Below are positions 10,572 through 21,784 of a stretch of 64,000 bases of DNA, piece after piece. The translations under genes were made by a program, and so were the position numbers. Position 1 is the first letter of the stretch. The number at the start of each line of letters is the position of its first letter. The notes beneath the pieces are model-generated. The model saw nothing but the letters and a program-made list of their open reading frames with translations. It made no database searches and was not told the origin of the DNA. Origin of the DNA: Adiantum capillus-veneris (Eukaryota; Streptophyta; Polypodiopsida; Polypodiales; Pteridaceae); assembly GCA_014529385.2 (NCBI GenBank), contig CM043942.1, positions 53,010,647 to 53,074,646 of the forward strand, given 5' to 3'.

Positions 10572-11249
10572 GCAAGCACTGTGGTATCTTATTATCAAAA
10601 TTTTGTAGTTTTTTTGTCGTTATAATTCTTTTGCCCTCAACTAACTTCTCTCTATGTAGTAGTGCTATATAGCCTGTTGTTTGCATCAATTTTTCACATA
10701 GTAATGCATAGATTCAAACATTGACATCTTCAAAAAATTTGTTGTAAAAAAATTAGAATTTTTTAAAACCTTGAAAGCATCCCTTTTGGATTTGTTTTTT
10801 AGAAGCTATAGTATGTTCCCTGCAGGGTACATGATATGGTAGCCTGCATGCAATTTGATCTAGAGCAAGTTGTGAAAGCTTACATGCTTTGTGACATATG
10901 TAAAATTTGAAATTATGGTTTTTCAAAATGGAGAAGATCTTTTTTCAAGTGCATTGGTTGGTATGTGGTGTAAATCCATGCTAGGGCAGGTGCTTCTTCC
11001 TAGTTTCCATGGTGGTCTTCTAAGTTGGCATGTGCTTGTAAATTCCCACGGGATCACTTGTCTTTGACTTGTGGTTTTGTGGAGTTATTTTGATATGGTT
11101 TGTGGTGATGAATTTGCATATTGAGGACTATTGGGATACATTGTTGTAGAGGTGCCCCTTGTTCTTGTTTTCTTAACAATGTTTTGATGCCCTCCACCGC
11201 AAAACTCTTTCACGTGACCTTCAAGTTATAGGTTTTGATTGATGTGATA
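10572..11249. other. No gene seen
   Basis: AT-rich sequence downstream of the duplication. It is probably non-coding retroelement DNA. I see no paired LTR or known motif. Confidence 0.5.
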
Positions 11250-12150
11250 GCAGAATTTTCAATTTTTTATGGTAATGTAGGCGAGGATGTTGATGCATTC
11301 ATTGAAAAGATGGAGTTTTCTTGTTTGATTACAAATCAAGAAGATCCATTGGTTATGTTGAATATATATATACTTTTTGCTTGAAAGAGAATGCAAGGAC
11401 ATGGTACAATGAATATAAATTGTAGTTGAAATCATCTCGATCTCCATGGTGATGACTGACAGTGCAATTAAGAAGGATTTTCTTGAGAGGTTTAAGAAGG
11501 TAAGGATCTAGAGAAGGTAGGTATTTGTGTCAAGAGCCTTATGCAAGGTGAACATAAAACAATGGATATGCATGTGAGGTAGTTTAATGAGTTATGGAGA
11601 AAATGTTGTAATGTTTTAAGAAATGAGTCCTCCTCTTATGCTTGAATTGACCATGTTTATGCTAATCTTAAGGGCTGATTTGAGATTCAAAGTTGAGCTA
11701 AAAAGGTGGCTTACATTTGAGGATGTAGTAAAGGTTGCAAAGTATGAGGAATGGACACTAGAGAGATTGAGAGGGCTTGGATTGCATGTGATGTGAAGCC
11801 AAAGGTTTCTCCATGCATTGATGTATATACAAAGAGAGCCTCTAATTCAATATTATATCATGGTGTTTGTCTTGCAAAAGAACAACAAGCATATAATGAG
11901 GAGAAAGATGATAAGAAGAATGTACAAATCATGTCATCCTTGTTGTCTTTTCCACTTAATGGTGCTTCACATGGCAAAGATGATGTTTCGATGGATGTGA
12001 AAATGAATGGAAAGGAAAAGAATGAAATTAGTGAAGTTCCAAAAAAGGATCATGATGAGAATCAAGATATGGATGCCATAAATGTCATGTCTACTGTATG
12101 CACGTGCATTGGAAGAGGAGCTTGTATGATGCTAAAGTGGATATAGATTG
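11250..12150 (+). pseudogene. Decayed retrotransposon gag
   Basis: Patches of gag-like sequence in shifting plus frames: EDVDAFIEKMEFSCLITNQE, then (after a frameshift) ENARTWYNEYK, the A.xWY/W.. motif of Retrotrans_gag capsids, then KDFLERFKK and LTFEDVVKVAKYE. The longest intact piece is 11751-12146, an acidic/Lys-rich linker (KEEKNE... DENQDMDAINV) of the sort found between capsid and zinc knuckle. No zinc knuckle is readable. Stops occur throughout. Confidence 0.55.
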
Positions 12151-12955
12151 CCCCTCTCCTTTATGTTTTAGTTGAAAAGGACTTGCACATCAACAAAGCT
12201 TTTCATGTGCAAGAGGATTATACCCAAGAAGAGGCTTCTCAAGTATATTGTATGGTTGGGTCTACGACAAAAAATGATGTTGCTATTGAACATGCTGTGG
12301 ACCTTGGAATGAGGAGACTATCCATAAGTAATTTCATGATTCTATCTATGATGATGTAGGTAGCCATGCTGTCAATGATGAAGTGCATAAGATGGTTCTT
12401 GAGGCTATGTGGGAAGCCATGGAAATGTAATTTGATGCGTAATGATAATATGGTTCATGGTAACTTTCTAGATCCTCTTTTGCTAAGGAGATTAAGCTAT
12501 GTGTAGAAGATGTCTTACCTTTAAGCTGGACACTTTTGAAATGAATGATTTTTTTTAATGGGTGAAGAATATGATTTGGTTATGCATAAGTATATGATGA
12601 TGCTTGATGAAAAGGTTGATGCCATTTTTAAGGGGATGGTAAAGGATGATGTACATGATATGATGAGTGAGGAGACTCTATATATGGTATTTGTGAATAC
12701 TATTTTTTATTTCCAAGGGGAATAGATGGCATATATATTCCATGGTTTGATGTCGGAAACATTAACTTGGGTGCTTTAACTTTATGAAGTTGTAGCATGT
12801 GTTTTATGGCCATTTGATCTAGGTGACCATGAAATTGTTTGCTACTAATGAGCATGAATGTTCTAGTAGGCTTTGGGGTTGGCAAACTATGTTGCGTGCA
12901 TTTTATATGCGAGCTTCTTTTTTTGTGCAGCCTACCTTGATTATAAACTCCGGAA

Positions 12956-12958
<3 letters not shown>
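12151..12958. other. Decayed, probably retroelement-derived; no gene seen
   Basis: Short open patches on the plus strand (for example KDLHINKAFHVQEDYTQEEA) suggest continuation of the decayed polyprotein upstream, but no domain can be named. Confidence 0.4.

Positions 12959-13003
<45 letters not shown>
12959..13003. repeat. (GA)n microsatellite
   Basis: About 22 uninterrupted GA units. The overlapping ORFs with SLSLSL or RERERE are artefacts. Confidence 0.95.
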
Positions 13004-13004
<1 letters not shown>

Positions 13005-13347
13005 AGTCCCAAAATGGCACCTCATGCAAAGCTTGAAAAATGGCATCACTTTTTATTTAAGAGTGAAAGAGAGAAGTTTTGTTGATTCTTCAAAATGTGT
13101 AGCACCTATTGGATCAAACAAAAATAAATTCAATCAATAATAAGATGGCCATCCCTTTGAAAATCCAAGTCAAAGCTCTACCTCATGCGACACACTTGCT
13201 ATTCTGTGCCCTCATCCCCACCTTGCACACACACAGGTGGAGAGGTGCCTCCCCCAAACCCTATCCTTGCAAACTCTTTGTCCCAAAACTCTTCCCTCGT
13301 GGAGACACATATTGCGCCCTCTCCTTGGCCCCACCTTGCACACACAT

Positions 13348-13351
<4 letters not shown>

Positions 13352-13440
<89 letters not shown>
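13352..13440. repeat. (GA)n microsatellite at the 3' end of the LINE
   Basis: About 44 uninterrupted AG/GA units directly next to TAGATAGATTTTATT, which on the minus strand is the LINE 3' end (AATAAAATCTATCTATC then TCTC...). See the LINE entry for the matching tract on the other side. Confidence 0.95.
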
Positions 13441-13444
<4 letters not shown>

Positions 13445-13480
13445 TAGATTTTATTATCGTCCTCGGAGGTCAAATATGAC

Positions 13481-16400
13481 CTATGGGACCAAAGTTACAT
13501 GTGATGTAGTATGTGTACGGTTGATGAGTGACTCTCGATGCTCCAAAATTGTAGTGATGAGAGTCGCAATGGAGAGCCCACACTTTGGCTGGGAGAGGAA
13601 AGTGTGTAGGTCTAAGTTATGGCTGAAAATGTGAGAGAAGCAAGTTCGGATGTGATCAAAAGCTGAGCACTCTAGTAGTGTGTGGTACTCAGACTCTCGA
13701 ACTTGCAGTGAGCATAATGTGCACAATCGATTTGACTCTTCTCCATTGCCCCAACGCCCTATCTCGCATCGAAGGAAATGGGAGCTAAGCCGAATTGCTG
13801 CGATAGTGCGTATCACGGACAAGGGAATAGGCTCAAGCATATAAGTGTGAGTACGGTTTCCTCTCTCAGCGAAGAACATGGTTTTGTAGTTGGGGGCAAT
13901 ATAGGTGGTGTAATGTATGAAGCGTGACCCACCGGATTTCTCCCAAGCCGTAATACATTGGCGTTGTAGAAAAGCTTCATTCACTTGAGAGTCAATTGAA
14001 GCATCATGTAGCAAGTGTAATGCATCCCATCTCCCAAACCACTTCTTTATGTCTTGCATCCATCCCGTGCTCAAGATCTTGCTTTTATGCGTCTTTTGAA
14101 CTTTTTTGCTTGTTCCCATGCAATTGTAGGAAGTCGATGTGAGGGTTTTGACGCATCTTTATCATGTACTCCACAACCCTTTCCATGCCCATAACCTCAA
14201 TTGGAAGAGATCCCGACTCAAGAAGTAGGAGCATATATGGTGTTTGTGTCTTAACTTGGAGAAAGTTTGTAAGAAAACGCTTTTGGACATTCTCAAACTC
14301 TTTCCAAGTAGACTTTGAGATGCTCCCACCCCACACTTCAACTCCATAAAGAAGAACCGGTGTCACCAATGCATCAAAAAGATACTTCTTGAGAACCCAA
14401 CACTTGATGTTTCCCGCATTACACATGTTCTCAAATGCATAATATGCTCTCTTTCCCGCTTCCAAACGACGCATAGCACATTCATGCCACTTGTGATTGG
14501 ATGGAACCTCAAGGCCAAGGTACTTAAAGCTCTCAACAACTTCAAGTGTCTCGTTGTTGTACACAATGCATGGCTTCTCCTTATGGTTGGTTTTCACAAG
14601 CATAACCTTTGTTTTGGATTCATTTACAATCAGCCCACTATGCAAGCAAAAGTTCTCAAGGACAACCATAAGCTTTTGTGCATCTTCTAAAGTGTGTGCT
14701 AGAAGCACTACATCATCCGCATACAACAAAAGCATGATTACCGCATTGCAAATAGTGACCTCTTCAATGCCTTCTTCTTGCATAAAGTCAAGTACCATTT
14801 GTTCCAATTGATCGATGCATAAACCAAAGAGAGTTGGTGACAATGGACATCCTTGTTTAACCCCAATAGTGCTTACAAAAATTTCTGAAATTTCTCTTCC
14901 CATGCGCAATTGACAAATCACCTTCTCATAGATTCGAGAAACCGCAAGCATAAACTCACTTGGCACTTGGAGTTCTTCCAACCTTCTCCACAAATTGTTA
15001 TGTGGAATCATATCAAAGGCTTTCTTAAAGTCCACAAAACAACAATACAATCGCTTGCCTTTCAACCGACTTTCCTCCATGAGAACACGAAGAGTGACAA
15101 GATGATCAATGGTGCTATGGCATCGACGAAAACCCGCTTGTCCCTTTGCACGCTTGTCATTCTCTTCAGCCCAATCACTCAATTTCATCTCCATTATGCA
15201 CCCAAATAACTTTGCCATAAGAGACCCAATCATTATAGTCCGGTAGTTGCTTACATTCTTTACATCCCCTCCTTTATGCAAAGGCTTAACCCAATTAGTA
15301 CTCCAATCATAAGGCATACCATGTTGAAGTGCAAGGTTGAACATATCACACATCCACTCATGGGTAAAATCTCCCGTCCATTTGATCATCTCCGGCTTGA
15401 TACCTTGAAGATCTCCCGCTTTACGAGTGGCCAACTTTTCAAGCCCATCGCATACATCCTCAATAGTAAAAAAAGACGGCATACATGGGAGTGAACCATA
15501 AAATGGCATTTTTTCAGTATTTTCTTGCTCATATAATTGCCTACAATGTGTGTACATATCCACTAGACTCAAGTTACCAAAATTCTCAACCCGCTTGCCT
15601 CTCAAGTTTCTCCAAAATCTTCCACATGCATGTGCCTTTTCTTGGACTTGAAATTCTTGTTGCTTTATTTCCCATCTTCTTCTCTTCTTTTGAATCAATG
15701 CTTTGTATGTATGCAAATGACTTTGATAGTTGTCTTTGTCCATAGTTGCATCAAGCTTTATCAAGGACTTTCGAGCATCTTGACATTCTTTATCAAACCA
15801 CCTTTTGCGTGATCTATCTTTGTTGATACCATGGAGATGCTTTATGGCAAAGCATTCTTCCGCACAAGAACAAATAGCTTTCTTGAAAGCTTCCCATTTA
15901 GTTTCCAATGGTGCATCACATTGAAGCTTTGTCATCCATAATTTTTGCTCAACCATTTCAATGTACATTGGTGCCCGTTTGAAATCCATACATAGTGATA
16001 ACTTCTCTTTCCTTTGGCTGAGATTATCATGCTTAGTTGCTTCTCCACATGAAAGGTCAATACATAAGGTGCAATGGTCCGATTCCGGGGTCCATTGACC
16101 AAACATAAAACTCTTTATGCGATACATGATGGCTTCAGAGAGTAGCATATAGTCAATCACACTATCCCCATTATGTCTTCTATATGTAAATCCATTGGTT
16201 CCACTCCACAAAGATACACCATTGGCAATGAGCATACCCGTGCTATTACACATGTGTAAAAGTAACTTTCCATAGTGATCGGGCTCTTTCTCATCCATTG
16301 AAGTACGATCATACAAGTGAACTTCCTCCAACTCCCTTGAAATGTATGGCATATCAAATTGTTGAGTATCATGTTGCAATGTTTTTGTGCGAGCATTCAT

Positions 16401-16877
16401 ATCCCCAAATACAATAACATCACCTTCACCTTTGAAATAAGCAATGTCCTCTTCCAAATCAGAAAATGGTTGATCTCTATCCATGCAAGCATAAAAGGGA
16501 GAATCATGATGAGGAATGTAGCAACCGGCTACAAAAGTGGGTGCTCTTTTTGGTGTCATAATTTTCAACCATACATAACGTTTGTACTTGTCATCTTTCA
16601 CAATTGATACAAAATCTTCCAATCCTTTCTTAACCATACATGCTAACCCTCCTTGTCCTCTTCGTTGCTTGAGATTCTTCGACCACATCAATGAATGTAC
16701 ATTGTAATCCTCCAAGCCGTTAATCCTTTGTGTATCATGCTCCCAAGTTTCAACAAGAAGTACAACATCGGCTTTGCTTGTTAGTTCATCAATGCCAACC
16801 CCCGCATTCCATGGGTATCCATTACAATTCCAAAAGCATATTTTCAATTGTAACTCGGTCTCATAGGTCACGCATCC
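13481..16877 (-). pseudogene. LINE ORF2: AP-type endonuclease, reverse transcriptase, zinc-binding tail (one frameshift)
   Basis: ORF2 nicks DNA and copies LINE RNA at the nick. The endonuclease shows FWNCNGYPWN, the Glu in LLVETWE, FGDMNAR and ESDHCTL (N, E, D-N and SDH catalytic positions). The RT shows FVDFKKAFDMIPH, GVKQGCPLSPTLF and the active site LLYADDVVLLA, then YLGLEV and LYGVEVWGG. After a frameshift around 14085-14119 the reading continues in the next frame to 13481 with CTLCSLQVRESEYHTLLEC, a zf-RVT-type zinc motif. There is no in-frame ATG before the endonuclease domain: the first residues (GCVTYETELQLKICFWN) follow the ORF1 TAG directly, in the same frame. Translation by stop readthrough or reinitiation is possible. 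Confidence 0.85.
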
Positions 16878-17828
16878 CTATTTGCTTGAGAGACTTGCCT
16901 CCTCCTTGGGCACATTTTCTTCATGAGAGATTTCCTTGTTTTTATTATTCTTTTCCTCATATGCCTTGCGACGCATATTTTGTTGCTTAATAGTGCGATC
17001 TTCACATACAAAACATTTTGTATTCCTCAAATAGATCCAACTATTATCAAGGATAATCTTTCGCTTGGTCTCATCCGGCATGGTGCATACAATTGGCCGT
17101 TCTCCCGAGCGAGGAGCTCCTTGCTTCCCCACTCTATGTGCTCCATAGACCATAACTCCGGACATGCCAAAGTGGGTTTTGAAGAAATCTTCAATAACAA
17201 TGGCAAGAGAAGGAGGTGTCTCTAACTTCTCTTCGGGAATTCCACGAATAACAATGTTCTTGGAACGTCGCTCCCGTTCCTTCAACTCCTCCACATCTAC
17301 ATTCTCAACATTCTTTGTTTGAACCATAGCTTGCATGAGTGAGGAATTAGAAACCACATTGCTACCACATACATCAGCCCAAGACTTGTTTGTGCATACA
17401 TTTTTCATGTCGCATACATCCCGGCTCATAGTGTCAAATTTCTCCTCTTTCAATACATGGTCATGCTCTACTTTGCTCATCCGCTCCTTCAAAGCATTCA
17501 AGTCCACAAGAGAGCGTTTACATTCCTTGACTTCCTCTTCAAGTTGCATCAAACGTGTTGTTTGCATCTCAAGTGTCCTCTTGAGATTCTCATTCTCAAC
17601 CACAAGTACCCTTAGTGTGCCATTCTCCATTGCAAGTGCTCGTAAGTCTTCGCCTTGTTTGTTTACGGTCTCTTGCAATGATACCAAGTACGCCATGATC
17701 ATGGTTTCCGATGTCGTTGGTTGGGTGGTTGTGTTGCTATCTCCACACTTAGGAGATTTTGGATCATTTTCCACAATGGTTGTGGACCTTGTTGAAGAAG
17801 AAGAACCCTTGCGAGTGCCGGAAGACAT
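16878..17828 (-). CDS. LINE ORF1 protein (coiled coil plus RNA-binding-like domain)
   Basis: 316 codons from the ATG at 17828 (MSSGTRKGSSSSTRSTT) to TAG at 16880-16878. Residues about 45-130 form a long coiled coil (LVSLQETVNKQGEDL, LEMQTTRLMQLEEEV, LNALKERMSKVEHD). Residues about 185-290 read ERRSKNIVIRGIPEE, YGAHRVGK, RPIVCTMPDETKRKII, a pattern shared with L1/CR1-type ORF1 proteins that package LINE RNA as trimers. The C-terminus is Lys/Glu-rich. Plant L1-type LINEs more often have an RRM or DUF4283 plus CCHC, and no CCHC is seen here. It ends in the same frame as ORF2. Confidence 0.8.
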   Translation of the reverse strand: MSSGTRKGSSSSTRSTTIVENDPKSPKCGDSNTTTQPTTSETMIMAYLVSLQETVNKQGEDLRALAMENGTLRVLVVENENLKRTLEMQTTRLMQLEEEVKECKRSLVDLNALKERMSKVEHDHVLKEEKFDTMSRDVCDMKNVCTNKSWADVCGSNVVSNSSLMQAMVQTKNVENVDVEELKERERRSKNIVIRGIPEEKLETPPSLAIVIEDFFKTHFGMSGVMVYGAHRVGKQGAPRSGERPIVCTMPDETKRKIILDNSWIYLRNTKCFVCEDRTIKQQNMRRKAYEEKNNKNKEISHEENVPKEEASLSSK

Positions 17829-18053
17829 TGTATGTAAAATAGGAGATGAGAATCAATTTTGTTGAACTTGTTCACTTCGAAAATGCTGCTACAGAAACAC
17901 TTTCCATAACTCTGAAAATTTCTGTCTTTACATCAATGCGTAGAGGACTTCGTGCTCTTCGATTGAGGCTATAGATCACCCAAATCGGAGTTCGGATGAA
18001 GAAGTTATGATCAAAAGAGTGGACTGCTGTCTACTAGGTCAAAAAACGGCTGC

Positions 18054-18056
<3 letters not shown>

Positions 18057-18108
<52 letters not shown>
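18057..18108. repeat. (GA)n microsatellite at the 5' end of the LINE
   Basis: About 26 uninterrupted GA units between CGGCTGCACT and TTAAGCACCGGG. It may be the second half of a split target microsatellite or part of the LINE 5' UTR. Confidence 0.95.
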
Positions 18109-18111
<3 letters not shown>

Positions 18112-19013
18112 AGCACCGGGAATAGAAAAAGAGGCAAAGGCTTTGATCAGGCGAGAGGGAGAGAGAATCTACTAAAGTATCTTTGATTTTCTCTTTTTTT
18201 TGGTTGTGGTGGAAACATACTACAATCCACATATTCCTATTAGACAAATTTTTGGAGATTCAATTTGTGTGCAAGTCTTATTTTATTCAATCGCACTCTG
18301 TAGCAATGGCTCACAATTGAGCTCAGAACCTTGAATGTTAGACAAAGACACTAGCCTAAACCATTGTAGCGCAAGAGGGGCATGCCTAGTATATGAGCCT
18401 TGCATGATTAAAAGAAATCACACTACACCTGCACCACCGCATGGCAGTCTCCTCATTCATGCAGACTCCATGTTTGTGCAACCTCCTTTGCCACTTGCCT
18501 CCCTCACCAGGGCTACCACTTTTCATCACTTTGCCTTTTTCCATTTCATCCAAATGCATGTATCTTCCAAGATATTTCCTAATAAACCAATTCCCAAAAT
18601 TTGAACCACATAACTATGTGCTTTTTCATAAGCAAGTTAATAATGAGGATACAAGCTTGTCAATACCACTTTGTGATTAATACAAATTTACAATAGATAT
18701 AGATACTTGGATTTGCTGATGTTAGATACACCTTACAACAAATCGACATGGTTAATGCTTGAGACTTGGAATTGTTAATCCTAGTCTTTACACTAGAGGT
18801 AAGACTCTACTGCTACAAGTCATGACCACAATCACTTTGGAGGGATGTAGATGACCAACATTCTCCCAAAATGTTGATGATGATTAGGATGACAATTGGT
18901 AATGTATTTTCCCCTCTCACTCTAGCCCACCTTCTTCATTCCAACCACTACCTCTTCTTCTAATGACACTGATTGAATCATTCTCTGCTTGGCTCATAAT
19001 AAGGTTCTTTCCA

Positions 19014-19046
<33 letters not shown>

Positions 19047-19196
19047 ATGAAGAGTTTCAATCATAATAGATTGCATAATATTAATAATGTCTCCCTACCT
19101 CTATATCATGCTTGTGTCACACTAGAGACAACTAGAGACTAGGGCATATCACCATCCTTTATTATATGGGGACAACCTATGTGGAACCTTGGACAT
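18109..19196. other. No gene seen
   Basis: Intergenic DNA with a TCTC run at 19013-19045. The plus ORFs at 18335-18680 overlap in two frames, have biased composition and no recognisable domain, so I do not call them. Confidence 0.5.
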
Positions 19197-19350
19197 GCAA
19201 GAAAGAGGAGGAGTGCATAACTTGGTGGTTGTCAATAGTCCCATTGACAACACAATTATCTTGAAAAGACAAGAGAGGAGGAGGGTATAACTTGGTGGTT
19301 GTCAGTAGTGCCATTGACAACATACTTGAGTTTGAAAAGGCAAGAGAGGA
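19197..19350. repeat. Two and a half tandem ~73-bp units
   Basis: GCAAGA(A/G)AGAGGAGGAG, (T/G)GTATAACTTGGTGGTTGTC, A(A/G)TAGT(C/G)CCATTGACAACA then TTGAAAAG(A/G) occurs at about 19197 and 19270, and a third copy starts at about 19341 but breaks off into GGAGGAG. It lies next to the copia insertion. Confidence 0.8.
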
Positions 19351-19493
19351 GGAGGAGAGGAGGAGATAGATGTTGTCAATAGGGTAGTGAAACAATGGGT
19401 ACAATGGCTACACAAGATTCTATGCAGGGGTAGTTGCATCCATGTCATGGGACAACCATGGATGTTAACCCAAAATGTCGGGAACTCAATTTT

Positions 19494-19837
19494 TGTTGAA
19501 GATGATGAGACAGGAAACAGAAGGAAGATAGCAACTCAGAGTAGGAAGAAGATGGAGAAGGAGAAGACAATGAAATAGGAAACAGAAGGAAGATAGCAGC
19601 TTAGAGTAGGAAGAAGATGGAGAAGGAGAAGACACAGAGCTTGCGTACGAGATCTCTGTAGTCTATCTCTCTGTATTAGAATAATAGAGTATTTACAAAC
19701 TCAGAGCTACAAAGCTTATATGAGACCCTAAGAGATAAGGTGTCCTTTCACACCAGATGTCTAGGGGGAAAAACCCAGTGGGACAAAAGTGCCCCTAGTG
19801 AAGCGCGTATACACACTAACACTACTACATGTCTACA
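19494..19837 (-). repeat. Copia 3' LTR with internal 65-bp duplication
   Basis: TG...CA ended (TGTTGAAGATG ... GTCTACA on plus). Compared with the 279-bp partner it contains an extra copy of the AAATAGGAAACAGAAGGAAG...GAAGAAGATGGAGAAGGAG block, tandem at about 19505-19635. Confidence 0.95.
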
Positions 19838-19852
19838 AATCCCCCCTGTAGT
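19838..19852 (-). promoter_or_regulatory. Copia polypurine tract
   Basis: On the minus strand CTACAGGGGGGATT lies immediately before the 3' LTR start TGTAGACATG. It primes plus-strand DNA synthesis in this family. Confidence 0.85.
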
Positions 19853-19884
19853 GATAGTGTGAATCCGTACAAGGTAGCAGATCA

Positions 19885-21650
19885 TCATGTGTATGAGAGT
19901 AAGGCCAAAGCTTTTCGGAAAGCTTCAAACTTTTCTCGTGATAACGCCTTCGTAAATAGATGTGCAATGTTATCCTGTGTAGGACAGTAAGTTAGTGTGA
20001 TCTCCCTTGCATGTAGCCTTTCCCTGACATAGTGGTAGTGAACCTCTATGTGCTTTGTTCTTGCATGAAATACTGGATTCCTTGCAACTGCCATAGCACT
20101 CTGACTGTCAGTGAAAATGGTGGTGTGTGTCCGTTGACACTCACAAAGATCTGCCAATAACCTGCGTATCTATACACAATCAACTATTGTCGTGAAAGCT
20201 GCCCTGTACTTAGCTTCACAAGTTGATGTAGCCACTGTGGGTTGCTTCTTGCTTAGCCAAGATATACACGCATTTCCCAAGAAAAAACAATTCCCACTTG
20301 TGGAATGTCATATGTCAAAATCACCAGCCCAATCTGAATCGCTGTAACCAAGAAGTTGCATAGAACTGTGCTTTCCATACATATCCCCCCTTGGAAAGAA
20401 CATGGAAAGATTAGGGGTACCTGAAAGGTAACGAAGTATGCGCTTCACAGCCTGCCAATGATGCATACCTGGGCTGTACATAAATCTGCTTGCTTGTGAA
20501 ACCCCAAATTGAATGTCTGGATGAGTGTTGCCTGCCAAATATATCAAGCAACCAACCACTGATCCGTAAGTATATACATCAAAAGGTTCTCCAGCATCGT
20601 GCATGCTCAACTTTGATCCAGTTTCTACGGGTGTAGAGATTGGTTTACAATTTTTCATACCAAACTTGTCCAAAATTTTATGCAAATATTTTGCCTACAA
20701 CATGTATATGCCATCCTCTGATTGTACAAATTGAATACCCAAGTAATAATGTAGCAAACCAAGATCAGACATCTCAAAGGTTTTTCTCAAAGCATATTTA
20801 AACGCTTCAATTTCATCTGTAGTATTGCCTGTAAGAAGCATATCATGCACATAAAGTGTTAGCATAATGAGAACTCTATCTCTCTTTTTGACATACAAAG
20901 TACTTTTTGTTGGACTATTCTGAAATCCCTGGCCAATCAAATAAGTATGTATCTTCTCATACCATGCTCTTGGAGCCTGTTTGAGACCATACAAAGCTTT
21001 ACGCAATCTACATACCTTTTGCTCTTGACCTTTTACAACAAAACCACTTGGTTGACTTACATAAACTTCTTCCTGCAAATCACCATTCAAAAAAGCAGTT
21101 TTGATATCCAACTGATGCACTTTCCAACCATGATGAGCAGCAATTGCAACTAGTGATCTAACTGTGGACGCACGAGAAGTAGGAGCAAAGGTTTCATCAT
21201 AATCTATGCCTTTCTGTTGCGCATAGCCTTTTGCCACAAGCTTTGCTTTGTATTTGTCAACAGTACCATCTTGTTTCCTTTTTACCTTAAATACCCACTT
21301 TGTACCAATAGGCTTTTTACCTGTAGGCAAGTCCATAGATCCCATGTATGATTCTTATGAATAGAATCAATTTCTTGCTGCATAGCATCTTTCCACTGAA
21401 AAAACTCTAAAGCTTGTTCAAATGAATCAGGCTCATATGCATCACAAAGAGTGCTAAAGCAAGCCAAATCTACTTGCTCTCTGCCAAAAGTAGTACCATC
21501 ACGTGTTTTTCGTGGTAACGGTGCATCCAACTTGCTATCCTGCAAAGTTTTTTGAACCCATTTAGGCAAGGTTATTTCTTCCCTGAGAACTTTTTGCTCT
21601 TCACGCACAATTTCCTCTACATCATGAGGTGTCACATGCTGATCAAAAGA
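19885..21650 (-). pseudogene. Copia reverse transcriptase and RNase H
   Basis: RT motifs in order: KPIGTKWVFKVKRK, YKAKLVAKGYAQ, VHQLDIKTAFLNGDL, LYGLKQAPRAWY, then the catalytic box, which reads YVHDMLL instead of YVDDML: the second-position aspartate needed for metal binding is His. RNase H follows (GYSDSDWAGD, STCEAKYRAA, TIFTDSQSAMAVARNP, HIEVHYHYVRE, and a stop after LALLSYT at 19885). In-frame stops include TAG after DGIYML (20695), TGA after DFDI (20308) and TAG before IRRLLADL, plus a frameshift near 21282-21345. This copy cannot make active enzyme. Confidence 0.92.
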
Positions 21651-21784
21651 ATGATCAAGATTATCAACCTATTGTGATTCTTGATTCTCCACAAAAGAAG
21701 GAAGCAAACCTTCAAATACATCATGTGTCTGCATATGAGGTACATCAAAAGCAACCATAGGTTGAGCAGTAGTTTCTGCAAAAA

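Larger units (their letters stand above)
13441..18056 (-). mobile_element. Nearly complete LINE (non-LTR retrotransposon)
   Basis: In minus-strand order: about 225 bp of 5' UTR (18056-17829), ORF1 (coiled coil plus RNA-binding-like domain), ORF2 (endonuclease, RT, zinc-binding tail), about 40 bp of 3' UTR with an AATAAA at 13450-13455, and a tail of TATC/TC instead of poly(A). Both ends touch GA/TC microsatellites (13352-13440 and 18057-18108), so either the element inserted into a microsatellite or it carries one at each end. One frameshift near 14100 breaks ORF2; otherwise the catalytic residues are present. Confidence 0.85.

Noticed and set aside
13109..13473. ORFs with long RERERE or SLSLSL tails around GA repeats (also 12700-13085, 18011-18247, 44254-44502)
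   Set aside because: Translations of microsatellites, not genes.
18335..18680. Two overlapping plus ORFs
   Set aside because: Two frames equally open, no domain, and no splice or promoter evidence.
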